Part shown: in pieces, positions 1 through 8,820 of the stretch
Layout of the letters: the number at the start of each line of letters is the position of its first letter
How positions within the stretch are numbered: the first letter of the stretch is position 1
Origin: Streptomyces sp. MST-110588
Lineage (GTDB): Bacteria; Actinomycetota; Actinomycetes; Streptomycetales; Streptomycetaceae
NCBI RefSeq assembly: GCF_022695595.1
Contig: NZ_CP074380.1
Coordinates: 7,654,501 to 7,718,500 of the forward strand
Reading direction: 5' to 3'
Length of the DNA stretch: 64,000 bases
Translations under genes and position numbers: made by a program
Notes under the pieces: generated by a model
What the model was told of the DNA's origin: nothing
The model's database searches: none
Seen by the model: only the letters and a program-made list of their open reading frames with translations

Positions 1-1109
1 CAGGCCCTCGGCAGCGACGGTGGCCGCAGCAACGCGACACCGCCCAGCACGATGACGACCGCCGCCACCAGGGCGACGCCGGTCAGCCCCTGCTCGTGGT
101 AGACGGCCAGCCAACTGTTGTCGATCGGCAGCCCGCCGAAGGACTTGTCGCCCAGGCCCACGCCGAACAGCTCCTTCCCGGTCGTCCGGGGCTCCGCCAG
201 CAGGGCGTCCCAGACGTTGGCCCGGCCGGTGAGGCTGGTGAGGTACTCCTGGCTCTGTCCGCGCAGGAACCACGTCCGCAGCGCGGAGGCGAACCCGATC
301 GCGGCCACCGCGGCGCACAGCACCGCCCAGGTGAACAGCCGGCGGGCGGCGGCACTGGTCAAAAGGAGCGAGCCGATCGCCAACGCCAGCCCCACGAGCA
401 GGCCGAGCGTGGCCGTGCGGGTATGGGTCAGCGCGAGCAGAACGAGTGAGGGCACGATGATCACCGCCGCGCTGCCCCTGTCGGTCCGCCGGCCCAGTAC
501 GAGCAGCACGGTGAGCCCGGTGATCACCGCTGCGTACTGTCCGATCTGCGGCGGGGTCAGCGGCCACAGCGCGCCGACCAGCCGCCCGCCGTAGAGCTCG
601 GGCATGGCCGCGCCCGGTGAGACGAGCGCGCCGGCGGCGACCGACCCGAGCACCGCGAAGTACATCCGGATGTGGTGCCGGACGAAGGTCGTACTGCCGT
701 CCCACCAGCGGCTGAGGAGCCACAGCGTGCTGACGAAGAGAGCCAGCCGGGCGCAGCGGAACAGCGCGCCGAACCCGGACTCCAGGTGCACGCTGGAGAG
801 CACGCTCGGCACCAGCAGCAGGGTGAGCAGGAACAGGAAGGCGCCGCCTCGGATACGCAGCCGGAGATTGAGCGCGAGCGCCAGCGCGAACGCGGCGACC
901 AGCGCCCCCATGGTGACCACTTGAATGAGGGAGCGGGGCAGTGGGATCACGGTCTTCGCCCCGGCGGAGCCGAGGGTGTTCAGGACCAGCAGGCCCCAGA
1001 CGACCCCGACGGCCTTCGGCGTGCCGTCTGGGCACGGTCCGGCGCCGGGTCCCGTTTCCGCCGTGTCCGGGCCGCCCGGCAGCCCGCCGCGCCGCAGGTC
1101 CCCGCCCAT
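1..1109 (-). CDS. O-antigen ligase/polymerase-like membrane protein (Wzy family), partial
   Basis: The frame is open from ATG at 1109 to the window edge with no stop, about 369 codons, so the C-terminus is missing. The translation is a run of hydrophobic segments and contains the LTGRANVWDALL stretch near residue 290, which fits the Arg-x-x-x-Trp signature of the Wzy_C/O-antigen ligase superfamily. This family polymerises or ligates lipid-linked oligosaccharide repeat units on the outer face of the membrane. The ATG shares one base with the TGA of the beta-helix gene upstream, so the two are translationally coupled and in one operon. Given the priming transferase and Wzz-like proteins in the same operon, I infer that it is the Wzy polymerase. 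A ligase is the alternative. Confidence 0.8.
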   Translation of the reverse strand, partial: MGGDLRRGGLPGGPDTAETGPGAGPCPDGTPKAVGVVWGLLVLNTLGSAGAKTVIPLPRSLIQVVTMGALVAAFALALALNLRLRIRGGAFLFLLTLLLVPSVLSSVHLESGFGALFRCARLALFVSTLWLLSRWWDGSTTFVRHHIRMYFAVLGSVAAGALVSPGAAMPELYGGRLVGALWPLTPPQIGQYAAVITGLTVLLVLGRRTDRGSAAVIIVPSLVLLALTHTRTATLGLLVGLALAIGSLLLTSAAARRLFTWAVLCAAVAAIGFASALRTWFLRGQSQEYLTSLTGRANVWDALLAEPRTTGKELFGVGLGDKSFGGLPIDNSWLAVYHEQGLTGVALVAAVVIVLGGVALLRPPSLPRA

Positions 1110-2632
1110 CAGCGACCGGCCCACGGGTCGAGGGTGCTGCCCGCGTCCTGCCGGTACGGCGCGGCCTGCCACTGCCCGAAGTCCAGCACCCGGCTCGGGT
1201 CGTGGGCGACGAACTTCCACGGTCCGAGGTAGACGTTGTCGTGCCAGCGGTTGTGCTGCCCGCGGGTGATCGCCTCGGCCACCAGCTCGCCCTGGTACGG
1301 CGACCAGTCCGGATAGGTGCCGTAGTTGGCCAGCACCGCCATGCGGTCGCACCTGACCGTGCACTTGAGGACGGACTTGTCCAGTACGAAGCGGTTGCCG
1401 TGGATGTCCACCCGCTGGGTCTTCCAGCGGCAGTCGCCGTACAGCGGTGCGGTGGCGATCGCCGGCCGCGCGCAGCGGCGGGAGTCGCGCACCAGCAACG
1501 TACAGTCGCCGGTGGAGGTGTTGGCCGGACTGTTGCAGAACCGGTCGGCGTTCTCCCACAGGGTGATCCCGGACCAGTTGTTCTCCAGTACGTTCCGGTA
1601 GACCTCGATCTTGTCCGTGCGGGCCTTGATCCGTGGTTCGCCACCGGACTCGGACAGGTAGACGGATCCGAACGGGAAGCTGTCGCCACGGTCGGCGTAC
1701 CTGCGGCCCTCGACCCAGTTGTTCCGCCGGATGGTGTTCTTCCGGATGACCGCGTTGTAGCTGGTCTCATAGATCAGCGCGGCACCGTCGTTGGCCTCCA
1801 GCACATTGTCCTCGATGCGGAAGTCGTTGTTGTTGGTGTCCGCCCACAAACCGGTTCCGCGGTTGCCGTGCACCCAGTTGCCGCGTACGTCGGCGCCGTC
1901 GACGGCCCAGAACTTGATGCCGCCGGTGCAGCCGCAGCCCGGCTGCCGACGCTCCCAGTCGTCGCGGTTGTTGGCCACGATCTCGTTGCCCTCGACCACC
2001 AGGCCGCTGATACGGCCGCTGTCCTTGTACACGTTCATGCCGTACTGCCCGTTGCCGCGCAGGCAACTGGCGCGGACCCGCTGGCCGGCACCGGCCATCA
2101 GCCCGGCGCCGGAGTTGTACTGGATCGTCGTGTGCTCGATCACCCATCCGTCGGCCGAGTCATGGTTGACCACGCCCTCGTTGTGCGGCGCGACGAAACC
2201 CTGCACGGTCAGGTAGCCGATGGTGACGTCGCGGGCGCCGCCGCCGAACGCGTACTGGTTGGTCCTGCGGCCGTCGAGCACCGCGCCCGGCGCGCCGAGG
2301 TAGCGGTTCCCCTTCTTGGGGACGACCTGGGAGTAGCGGTCCGGCTCCAGTCGGTGGCTGCCCGGCCGCAGCCAGAACGTGGTGTTCGCGGGGCTGCTGC
2401 GGGTCTTGGCGGCCAGGTCACCGACCACCGCGGGGTCGATGGTCACCGCGCCCGCCGGCGCCTTCGCCGGTCCGGCCGCGGGCTTGGCGCACACCCGGGC
2501 CACGGGCCGGGTCACGGACACCGAGGGCTGGGCGGTCGGCTCCGCCGGGGCGCCCGGCGTGCTCACACAGCCGGTCGCCAGCAGGGCCGGCGCCGCCACC
2601 GGCCACACCCAGTTCCGCCACTTGATCCGCAC
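1109..2632 (-). CDS. Secreted right-handed parallel beta-helix lipoprotein
   Basis: The protein has 507 residues. The N-terminus has a basic start, a hydrophobic stretch and the lipobox LLATGC, so it is a predicted lipoprotein anchored outside the membrane. The body has repeated Asn-rich rungs (GNEIV, GNWVHGN, DNVLEANDG, RKNTIRRN) typical of pectate-lyase or epimerase-type beta-helices. By fold it could be a polysaccharide lyase or a uronate C5-epimerase such as AlgG. I cannot assign catalytic residues, and many secreted actinobacterial beta-helix proteins are uncharacterised. It lies 12 bp after the repaired stop of the lyase-like gene and overlaps the polymerase start, so it probably processes the polymer during export. 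Confidence 0.75.
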   Translation of the reverse strand: MRIKWRNWVWPVAAPALLATGCVSTPGAPAEPTAQPSVSVTRPVARVCAKPAAGPAKAPAGAVTIDPAVVGDLAAKTRSSPANTTFWLRPGSHRLEPDRYSQVVPKKGNRYLGAPGAVLDGRRTNQYAFGGGARDVTIGYLTVQGFVAPHNEGVVNHDSADGWVIEHTTIQYNSGAGLMAGAGQRVRASCLRGNGQYGMNVYKDSGRISGLVVEGNEIVANNRDDWERRQPGCGCTGGIKFWAVDGADVRGNWVHGNRGTGLWADTNNNDFRIEDNVLEANDGAALIYETSYNAVIRKNTIRRNNWVEGRRYADRGDSFPFGSVYLSESGGEPRIKARTDKIEVYRNVLENNWSGITLWENADRFCNSPANTSTGDCTLLVRDSRRCARPAIATAPLYGDCRWKTQRVDIHGNRFVLDKSVLKCTVRCDRMAVLANYGTYPDWSPYQGELVAEAITRGQHNRWHDNVYLGPWKFVAHDPSRVLDFGQWQAAPYRQDAGSTLDPWAGR

Positions 2633-2644
2633 GCGTCCTCCCCC

Positions 2645-4680
2645 CTAGCCGCGGAACCTGAGTACGGTGGTGAAACCCTGCGCGCCGTCGGCGAAGCCGC
2701 TGCCGACCAGCGTGGTGGCGGGTTCCTTGCGCCCGAAGCCGGGGAGTACCAGCCCAGCCCGGGGTGGTCCCTGCTCGAAGAGCCCGGGGAAGAGCCGGTC
2801 CCGCTGCTCGAAGGGCCTGGGGAAGAGCCGGTCCCGCCGCGGTGCGCCCGCCAGCGCAACTGCCCGGGCAGGTCGAGCACCGCCGAGCGGTCCTCGCCGT
2901 CCCGGGTCCAGGTGAGCACCGCCCGGTTCCCCACCAGGTGTACGGCGATCGCCGGCCCGAGGTGGAACGCCAGGTCCACGGCCCGGCGCGGGCCGCGCAC
3001 CTCGTCGACCACGCGCAACTCCCGGCTCGCGGCGGCCAGTTCGACCCGGCGGCGGTGTACGCAAGGCTGGTAGCCGTCGTGCTCGGCGCACCAGCGGGCC
3101 GTCCCCCCGTCCAAGGCGCCCGAGGTGTCCGCGACCAGGACCCGGCTGCGGGCGTGCCGGGTCCACAGGAACGGGCCGCCGGAGACGGACTGGTCACGGC
3201 CGTCCAGCCGCAGGGTGTTGTGGCCCAGGGTCGAGCGGAAGTACTGCCGCCACTCGGGCTGCCCGTGGTAGCAGAACGTCCCCGGGTCGGCGAGCACGTC
3301 GACCCCGTCGTGCCGGACCTCCACGGACAGCGCGTCCGCGTGGGCGTGCGCGGCGATGGACAAGAAGCCGTGCGGACCGCCGTCACAGCGGCACCAGATT
3401 TCCCCCGGGCCGCGCAGGATGGTGAGCCCCGCGTCGGCGAAGTGGGCCGGCCGGCTCGCCGGGCGGGTCACGGCCGGTGCGGTTCCCTTCGCCTGCGGCC
3501 GGATCAGTGCGGCCAGCAGGGGTGTACGTACATCCGTGCCGGTCACCGTCGGCCACCAGGCGAGCCGGCCGAACACGGCGTCCCCGGTGGCCAGCAGCGA
3601 AGCCCAGCGGTCGGTGCCCGCGCCGTCCAGGACCAGACCGTGACCGTCGTCCGCGTCCCCCTGACGCGGCGGTCGCAGATGACTGTCCACCACCGCCGCG
3701 AGCGCGTCGGTCATCCGCAGCAGCACCAGCCGGACCGGCGCGGGGACCGGTACGCCGGCGGCGTCCGCCTCGGCCACCGCGGCCAGGCCCAGCTCCAGCA
3801 CCAGTCCGTGATACTCGGTGGCCAGCTCACGGTTGAGGCCGGAGGGGAAGGTGTTGCCGCGCAGATGCCGCTCCAGCGACCGCAGCGCGTCGGCCCGCCA
3901 GCGCGCCGAGGAGGGGAACCACCCGAACGCGCAGGCCGCCGCGAACTGCCCGGTGGCCTCGGCGATGACGTGGTTGTTCGCCGAGGACCCCCGGCTGGGA
4001 AAGGCGGCGAGCCAGCGCTGGTGGTGCCAGATCTGGCGGAGCGCCACCGGATTGCCCTCGAACAGCTCTGCCGCGCCCGGCCAGCCGTCGAGCAGCCGAC
4101 GGATCCACACCCACGACAGCAGCCGGATGCCCAGCTCGATGCCGCTGATCCAGTGCACGCCGCGCAGCGGCGGGTTGGCCGCCCACCACGACCGCAGGTG
4201 CCCCTCCACCCGCTCGGCGTACCGCTCGTTCCCGGTGAGCGCGTAGGCGGCGGCGAGCACGGTGAGGTACTGATGCCGGGACAGCTCCCAGATCTGCTTG
4301 ATGTCCCCGACCGCGTCCTCGTTGCGGTACGGCACGTCGAAGGCGTAGCCCCACGGAGCCCGGCGCCCGGTCTTCGGGTCGTACCACCAGTCCGGGTCGG
4401 CCAGGTCGTCGCGGACCACACCGAAGAACTCGGCGTGCCCGGCCACCAGCCGGTCCGCCTCGGCGATCAGACGTTTCGCGGCGTCCGGTGGCACCGCGGC
4501 GAGCGTCCCGGCGGGCAGGACCGCGGTGAACCGGGCACCGGCCACGCGCGGGCAGTCGGGCCGCGCCGAGCGCCACCGCCGCCTGCGCACCGCGTCGCCC
4601 ACCCGGCCCGCGACCTCCTGCGGCCCCATCCGGGACAGCCGTCGCAGGTACCAGCCCAGGCCCCCCGGGCTCACCGTCAT
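2645..4680 (-). CDS. Heparinase II/III - alginate lyase superfamily protein, with an apparent 1-base frameshift
   Basis: Translation starts at ATG 4680 with MTVSPGGLGWYLRRL and overlaps the upstream dehydrogenase stop by 4 bp. The alpha/alpha-toroid N-terminal half includes SSANNHVIAEATGQ, and the C-terminal beta-sandwich half includes HAHADALSVEV, as in heparinase/alginate-lyase-like proteins of polysaccharide operons. Near the C-terminus the frame reads GLGWYSP and then loses the family pattern. One base added at the G run 2741-2744 restores GFGRKEPATTLV and a stop at 2645, giving 678 residues. Without repair the frame would run to 2563, into the next gene. A 66-bp in-frame tandem insertion lies just upstream of the frameshift. 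Likely role: cleavage or editing of the uronic-acid polymer. No signal peptide is evident, so the site of action is unclear. Confidence 0.78.
2771..2836. repeat. Tandem 33-bp repeat derived from a short GC palindrome, inside the lyase-like gene
   Basis: Two 33-bp units (2771-2803 and 2804-2836) differ at only two positions. Each has a hairpin core in which GCTC pairs with GAGC, flanked by C and G runs. In the gene they encode two 11-residue Gly/Ser/Pro units (GTGSSPGPSSS and GTGSSPGSSSR), a low-complexity insertion just before the conserved GWYSP motif. Related palindromes occur at 10659 and 48194. Confidence 0.75.
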
Positions 4681-6863
4681 CGCGTCCTCGCCAACGTCAC
4701 CGGCGCGCCGCCGGCCAGGCCGGTCTGCACAGCGAGGGTGGCCGCCGTGGTGGCGGCCAGCGACTCCAGCCGCACCGGCATCGGCCCGCCGGTCCGTACG
4801 GCCTTGATGAACGCGGCCAGCTCGGCGTTCTGTCCCTTGTCCCGGGCCTTGGGCAGCCGCGAGCTGACCCACCGCTTACGGCCGGCCGTACCGTCGAAGA
4901 ACACCGAGGCGCGGACGAAGTCCTCCAGCCGCAGCGCACGGTTGTCCGCGACCAGGTCCAGCGTCTCCTTGGGGTAGGAGGCCGGGCCGGTGGTGAGGTA
5001 ACTGATGGTGGCCGTGGACCCGTCCGGGTAGCGCAGTACGACCTGGAGGTCCTCGTTGCCGGGCGTGGCGAGCGCGTACACCGATGACGGGTCGGCCCCC
5101 AGCAGCCAGCTCGCCGTGTCGATGAAGTGTCCGCCCTCGCCGGCGAACCGCGAGCCCTCGGTGCCTTGCCGCAGGTACCAACTGCCGTGCTCCAGCCGGC
5201 CCGCGTTGACCAGGTAGCGCAGGTTCGCCGGGCCGCTGCGGGCGCCGAACCGCTGCCGGGCCTGACGCAGCAGCGGCGCGAACCGGCGGTTGAAGCCCAC
5301 CTGCAGCCGGTCGTTGCCGGACTCCTCCACCGCCGCGAGCACCCCGGCCAGCTCCTCCTCGGTGAGGGCCAGCGGCTTTTCCACGAACACGGCCTTGCCG
5401 GCCAGCAGTGCTCTTCGGGTCAGTTCGGCGTGCGAGCTGTGCCGGGTGACCACGAACACCGCGTCGATGGACTTGTCGCCGAGTACGGCGTCGAGATCGG
5501 TGGTCGCCTCGGCGAAGCCGAACTTGCGCCGCGCGTTGGCCGCGGACAGCGCCGTCGTGGTGACGACCGTCGACAACGTGACGCCGTCGCGCTGTGCCAG
5601 GTGCGGCAGCAGCATGGAGGTGGCGTAGTTTCCCGCGCCGACGAACGCCAGGCGCACCGGCGTCCTGACGGCCCGGGCCGAAGTCCGCTCGACGTTCACC
5701 GCGGGCACGGCCACCGCAGGGGCCTGCGGTTTCGCCGCCTGTCCGGGGTAGCGGAACAGTACGGCCACGGCCTTCAAGTCGCCGTCCTCAAGACTCCGGT
5801 ACGTCTCGACGGCGTCATCGAAGCCGGCGACGTGGGAGATCAGGGGCTCCACGTCGACACTGCCGCGCGCCAGGAGGTCCAGGAAGCAGGCCAGGTTGCG
5901 GCGCTCGGTCCAGCGCACGTAGCCGACCGGGTAGTCCCGCCCCTGGAGTTCGTACTCCGGGTCGTAACGCCCGGGGCCGTAACTGCGGGAGAACCGGACG
6001 TCGAGCTCCTTCTCGTAGTACGCGTTCCACGGCAGGTCCAGGCGGCACTTGCCGATGTCGACGACCCGGCCGCGGTCCCGGCTCAGCCGGGCGGCCAGCT
6101 CGACGGGCTGGTTGCTGCCGCCGCCGGCGGCCAGGTACACCTGGTCCACGCCGTGACCGCCGGTGAGCTCGGCGACGGCGGCCTCCACGGCCGCGGACGC
6201 GGGATCGCCGCAGGCCGCGGCGCCCAGACGCGCGGCCAGCTCGCAGCGCGCCGGGTCGGGGTCGGCCCCGACGACGCGGACCCCCGAGGCGGCCAGCAGT
6301 TGCACCACCAGTTGCCCGATCAGCCCCAGGCCGATGACCAGGGCCACGTCGCCGAGCTGTGACTCGCCGCGGCGCACCCCCTGCAACGCGATCGACCCGA
6401 CGGTGCCGAAGGCCGCGTGCCGCGGCGCGAGGCCGTCCGGCACCCGGGCGTAGAGGTTCTTCGGCACCCAGTTCAGCTCCGCGTGCAGCGCGTGCTCGTT
6501 GCCGGCACAGGCCACGAGGTCACCGACCGCCACATCCTCGATCCCGGTGCCGACCTGCTCGACCACCCCGCACAGCGAGTAGCCCAGCGGCGTGTAGGAG
6601 TCCAGCTTGCCCATCACCTTGCGGTAGGTGGCGGGCACCCCGTTGGTGGCCACGCTCTGTACGACCTTGGCCACCTGGTCCGGCCGGGAGCGGGCCTTGC
6701 CCAGCATCGACATGCCGGCCTCGGACACCTTCATGAGCTCGGTCCCGGTGGAGATGAGCGAGTAGGCGCTCCGGACCAGCACGCCGCCCGGCTTGCACCC
6801 CGGTACCGGCACGTCGAGCAGCGCCAGCTCGCCACTCCTGTAGTTCTGCACAACCTGTTTCAC
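4677..6863 (-). CDS. Bi-domain oxidoreductase: Zn-type alcohol dehydrogenase fused to Gfo/Idh/MocA oxidoreductase
   Basis: The chosen start is GTG 6863 (VKQVVQNYRSG) because GAGGAG sits six bases upstream, giving 728 residues. Residues 1 to about 370 resemble the MDR/Zn-dehydrogenase fold, with GYSLCGVVEQVG and a Rossmann segment ALVIGLGLIGQLVVQ. Residues from about 400 on are a Gfo/Idh/MocA domain, with LAFVGAGNYA and VFVEKPLALTEEEL, the Glu-Lys-Pro signature. This fusion is known from bacterial capsule, O-antigen and exopolysaccharide loci, where it sits next to heparinase-like proteins. Its exact reaction has not, to my knowledge, been established. It presumably oxidises or epimerises a nucleotide- or lipid-linked sugar. 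It overlaps the lyase-like gene by 4 bp. Confidence 0.85.
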   Translation of the reverse strand: MKQVVQNYRSGELALLDVPVPGCKPGGVLVRSAYSLISTGTELMKVSEAGMSMLGKARSRPDQVAKVVQSVATNGVPATYRKVMGKLDSYTPLGYSLCGVVEQVGTGIEDVAVGDLVACAGNEHALHAELNWVPKNLYARVPDGLAPRHAAFGTVGSIALQGVRRGESQLGDVALVIGLGLIGQLVVQLLAASGVRVVGADPDPARCELAARLGAAACGDPASAAVEAAVAELTGGHGVDQVYLAAGGGSNQPVELAARLSRDRGRVVDIGKCRLDLPWNAYYEKELDVRFSRSYGPGRYDPEYELQGRDYPVGYVRWTERRNLACFLDLLARGSVDVEPLISHVAGFDDAVETYRSLEDGDLKAVAVLFRYPGQAAKPQAPAVAVPAVNVERTSARAVRTPVRLAFVGAGNYATSMLLPHLAQRDGVTLSTVVTTTALSAANARRKFGFAEATTDLDAVLGDKSIDAVFVVTRHSSHAELTRRALLAGKAVFVEKPLALTEEELAGVLAAVEESGNDRLQVGFNRRFAPLLRQARQRFGARSGPANLRYLVNAGRLEHGSWYLRQGTEGSRFAGEGGHFIDTASWLLGADPSSVYALATPGNEDLQVVLRYPDGSTATISYLTTGPASYPKETLDLVADNRALRLEDFVRASVFFDGTAGRKRWVSSRLPKARDKGQNAELAAFIKAVRTGGPMPVRLESLAATTAATLAVQTGLAGGAPVTLARTR

Positions 6864-6888
6864 CCGAGCTCCTCTTGTTTCCACGCCG

Positions 6889-8817
6889 TCAGGCCGCCTG
6901 TCTCCGGCCGGAGCCGGAGGTCGCGCCGCGATACCAGTACTCCAGGGTCAGCACGTGCCACAGATGCTTGGAGAAGTCCCGCTGCCCGGCGGCGTCCTCG
7001 GCGACCAGCCGCGCCAGCGCGTCACGGCGCAGGAACCCGGAACGGACGAGCAGGCCGTCGTTGACCACCTCGCGCACCAGCGGTGCCAGATCCCGGCTCA
7101 TCCAGGCGCGCAGCGGGGCGCTGAACAGGCCCTTGGGCCGGTAGACGATCTCCCGGGGCAGGACCGAGGTGGCCGCCTCCTTCAGGACGGCCTTGCCCTG
7201 CCGTCCGACGATCTTGCGATCGCCCGGCACCGCGAACGCCGCCCTGACCACCTCGACGTCCACGTACGGCACCCGTACCTCGGTCGAGGCGGCCATGCTC
7301 GACCGGTCCGTGTACGCGAGGTTCAGGCCCGGCAGGAACATCCGGGCGTCCCCCAGGCACATACGGTTGACGAAGTCGTCCAGGTCGTTGTCCTGGTAGA
7401 TCTGGGCGTGCTCGCTCAGCACGTCCTGGACCGTCCGGGCCAGGTCCGGATCGACCAGGGCGAGCAGCTCCTCCTCGTCGTACATGGTGTAACTGCGCCG
7501 GAACGCGGTCTCCTCGGGCAGATCGGCGAAGGAGAGGAACCGCTTGGCGAAGCGCACCGACCGGTACCCCCGGCGGGACGTGGCGACCGGCAGCCGGTCC
7601 ACGGCCGCGGACACCCCGCGCCGCAGGGGCCGCGGGACGCGCTGGTAGCGCAGCGCGAGCAGGTTGGCCAGGTGCTTGCGGTACCCGGCGAACAGCTCGT
7701 CCGCCCCCATCCCCGAAAGCATCACCTTGACCCCGGCCTCCCGGGCGGCCGAACAGATCAGGAAGGTGTTGATCGCGGCGGGGTCGCCGATCGGCTCGTC
7801 CAGGTGGTACGTCATCCGCGGCAGCAGGTCGAGCACGTTCGGAGCGATCTCGATCTCGTGCAGGTCCACGCCGAACCGCTCGGCCACCTGCCGGGCGTAG
7901 CGCAGGTCGTCCGGCATCGCCTCGAACCTGGCGTCCTCGGCGCGGAAACCGATCGTGTACGCGGAGATCCCCGGCTGGTGGCGGGCCGCGAGCGCGGTCA
8001 GGTAGCTGGAGTCGAGACCGCCGGAGAGGAAGGTCGCCACGGGCACGTCGGAGAGCAGGTGCTGCCGGGTCGACTCCTCGACGATGGCCGCCAGGTCCGG
8101 CTGCTCACCGGCCCGGGCCTGTTCCCGGCCCTCGGCGGCGACCTCCTTCAGGTTCCAGTACCGGCCACGCTCCACCCGGCCGTCGGGCCGGAACCTGAGC
8201 CAGCTCCCCGGCGGCAGCTTTTCCGCCTCACGGAACGCGCAGCGCGAGTCCGGCACCCAGTAGTACAGCAGCGAGGCCACCAGCGCCGCGGGGTCCACCT
8301 CCAGCGACCCGCCACTGATGGCGGCCAGCGCCTTGAGCTCGGAGGCGAACACCAGGCCCGCACCGCGCCGGAGCAGGAACAGCGGCTTGATGCCCAACTG
8401 GTCGCGGGCGAGCACCAGATCACCGGTGCGCTCGTCGAAGACCGCGAAGGCGAACATGCCACGCAGCCGGGGCAGGCAGTCGGTGCCCCAGCGCCGCCAT
8501 GCCTCCAGCAGCACCTCGGTGTCGGAGGTACCGCGAAAGCGCACCCCGGCGGCTGCCAGCTCGGCACGCAGTTCGGGCGCGTTGTACAGCTCGCCGTTGT
8601 ACGTCAGGGCGAGGCCGCCGGAGACCATCGGCTGGGCGCCGGTCCCGGACAGGTCGATGATGGCCAGTCGGCGGTGCCCGAGGTGCACCTCGCCGTCACC
8701 GGCGCGGTGGCTGTAGCGGCCCGCCCCGTCCGGGCCGCGGTGGGCGAGGACATCGGTGAGCCGGTCGGTCACGGCCTTCCCGTCCGGCCACCGGTACGTA
8801 CCTGCGATGCCACACAT
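6889..8817 (-). CDS. Asparagine synthase (glutamine-hydrolysing)-like amidotransferase in the polysaccharide operon
   Basis: The protein has 642 residues. It begins MCGIAG, so Cys2, the glutaminase nucleophile, is present. RRLAIIDLSGTGAQP and YNGELYN complete the N-terminal Ntn domain. The synthetase domain has the PP-loop LSGGLDSS, which binds ATP. The chemistry implied is glutamine-dependent amidation of a carboxylate through an acyl-adenylate. In polysaccharide loci such homologues (for example WbpS-type proteins) are thought to amidate uronic acids rather than make asparagine. With a nucleotide-sugar dehydrogenase in the same operon, I infer a uronamide-forming step. It starts 3 bp after the upstream gene ends and is followed by a 25-bp gap. 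Confidence 0.85.
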   Translation of the reverse strand: MCGIAGTYRWPDGKAVTDRLTDVLAHRGPDGAGRYSHRAGDGEVHLGHRRLAIIDLSGTGAQPMVSGGLALTYNGELYNAPELRAELAAAGVRFRGTSDTEVLLEAWRRWGTDCLPRLRGMFAFAVFDERTGDLVLARDQLGIKPLFLLRRGAGLVFASELKALAAISGGSLEVDPAALVASLLYYWVPDSRCAFREAEKLPPGSWLRFRPDGRVERGRYWNLKEVAAEGREQARAGEQPDLAAIVEESTRQHLLSDVPVATFLSGGLDSSYLTALAARHQPGISAYTIGFRAEDARFEAMPDDLRYARQVAERFGVDLHEIEIAPNVLDLLPRMTYHLDEPIGDPAAINTFLICSAAREAGVKVMLSGMGADELFAGYRKHLANLLALRYQRVPRPLRRGVSAAVDRLPVATSRRGYRSVRFAKRFLSFADLPEETAFRRSYTMYDEEELLALVDPDLARTVQDVLSEHAQIYQDNDLDDFVNRMCLGDARMFLPGLNLAYTDRSSMAASTEVRVPYVDVEVVRAAFAVPGDRKIVGRQGKAVLKEAATSVLPREIVYRPKGLFSAPLRAWMSRDLAPLVREVVNDGLLVRSGFLRRDALARLVAEDAAGQRDFSKHLWHVLTLEYWYRGATSGSGRRQAA

Positions 8818-8820
8818 GTC

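Noticed and set aside
2563..2645. Unrepaired end of the lyase-like gene, overlapping the beta-helix gene by about 70 bp
   Set aside because: The overlap would be unusually long, and the residues lose family character after GWYSP. The alternative frame gives the expected C-terminal motif and a clean gap.
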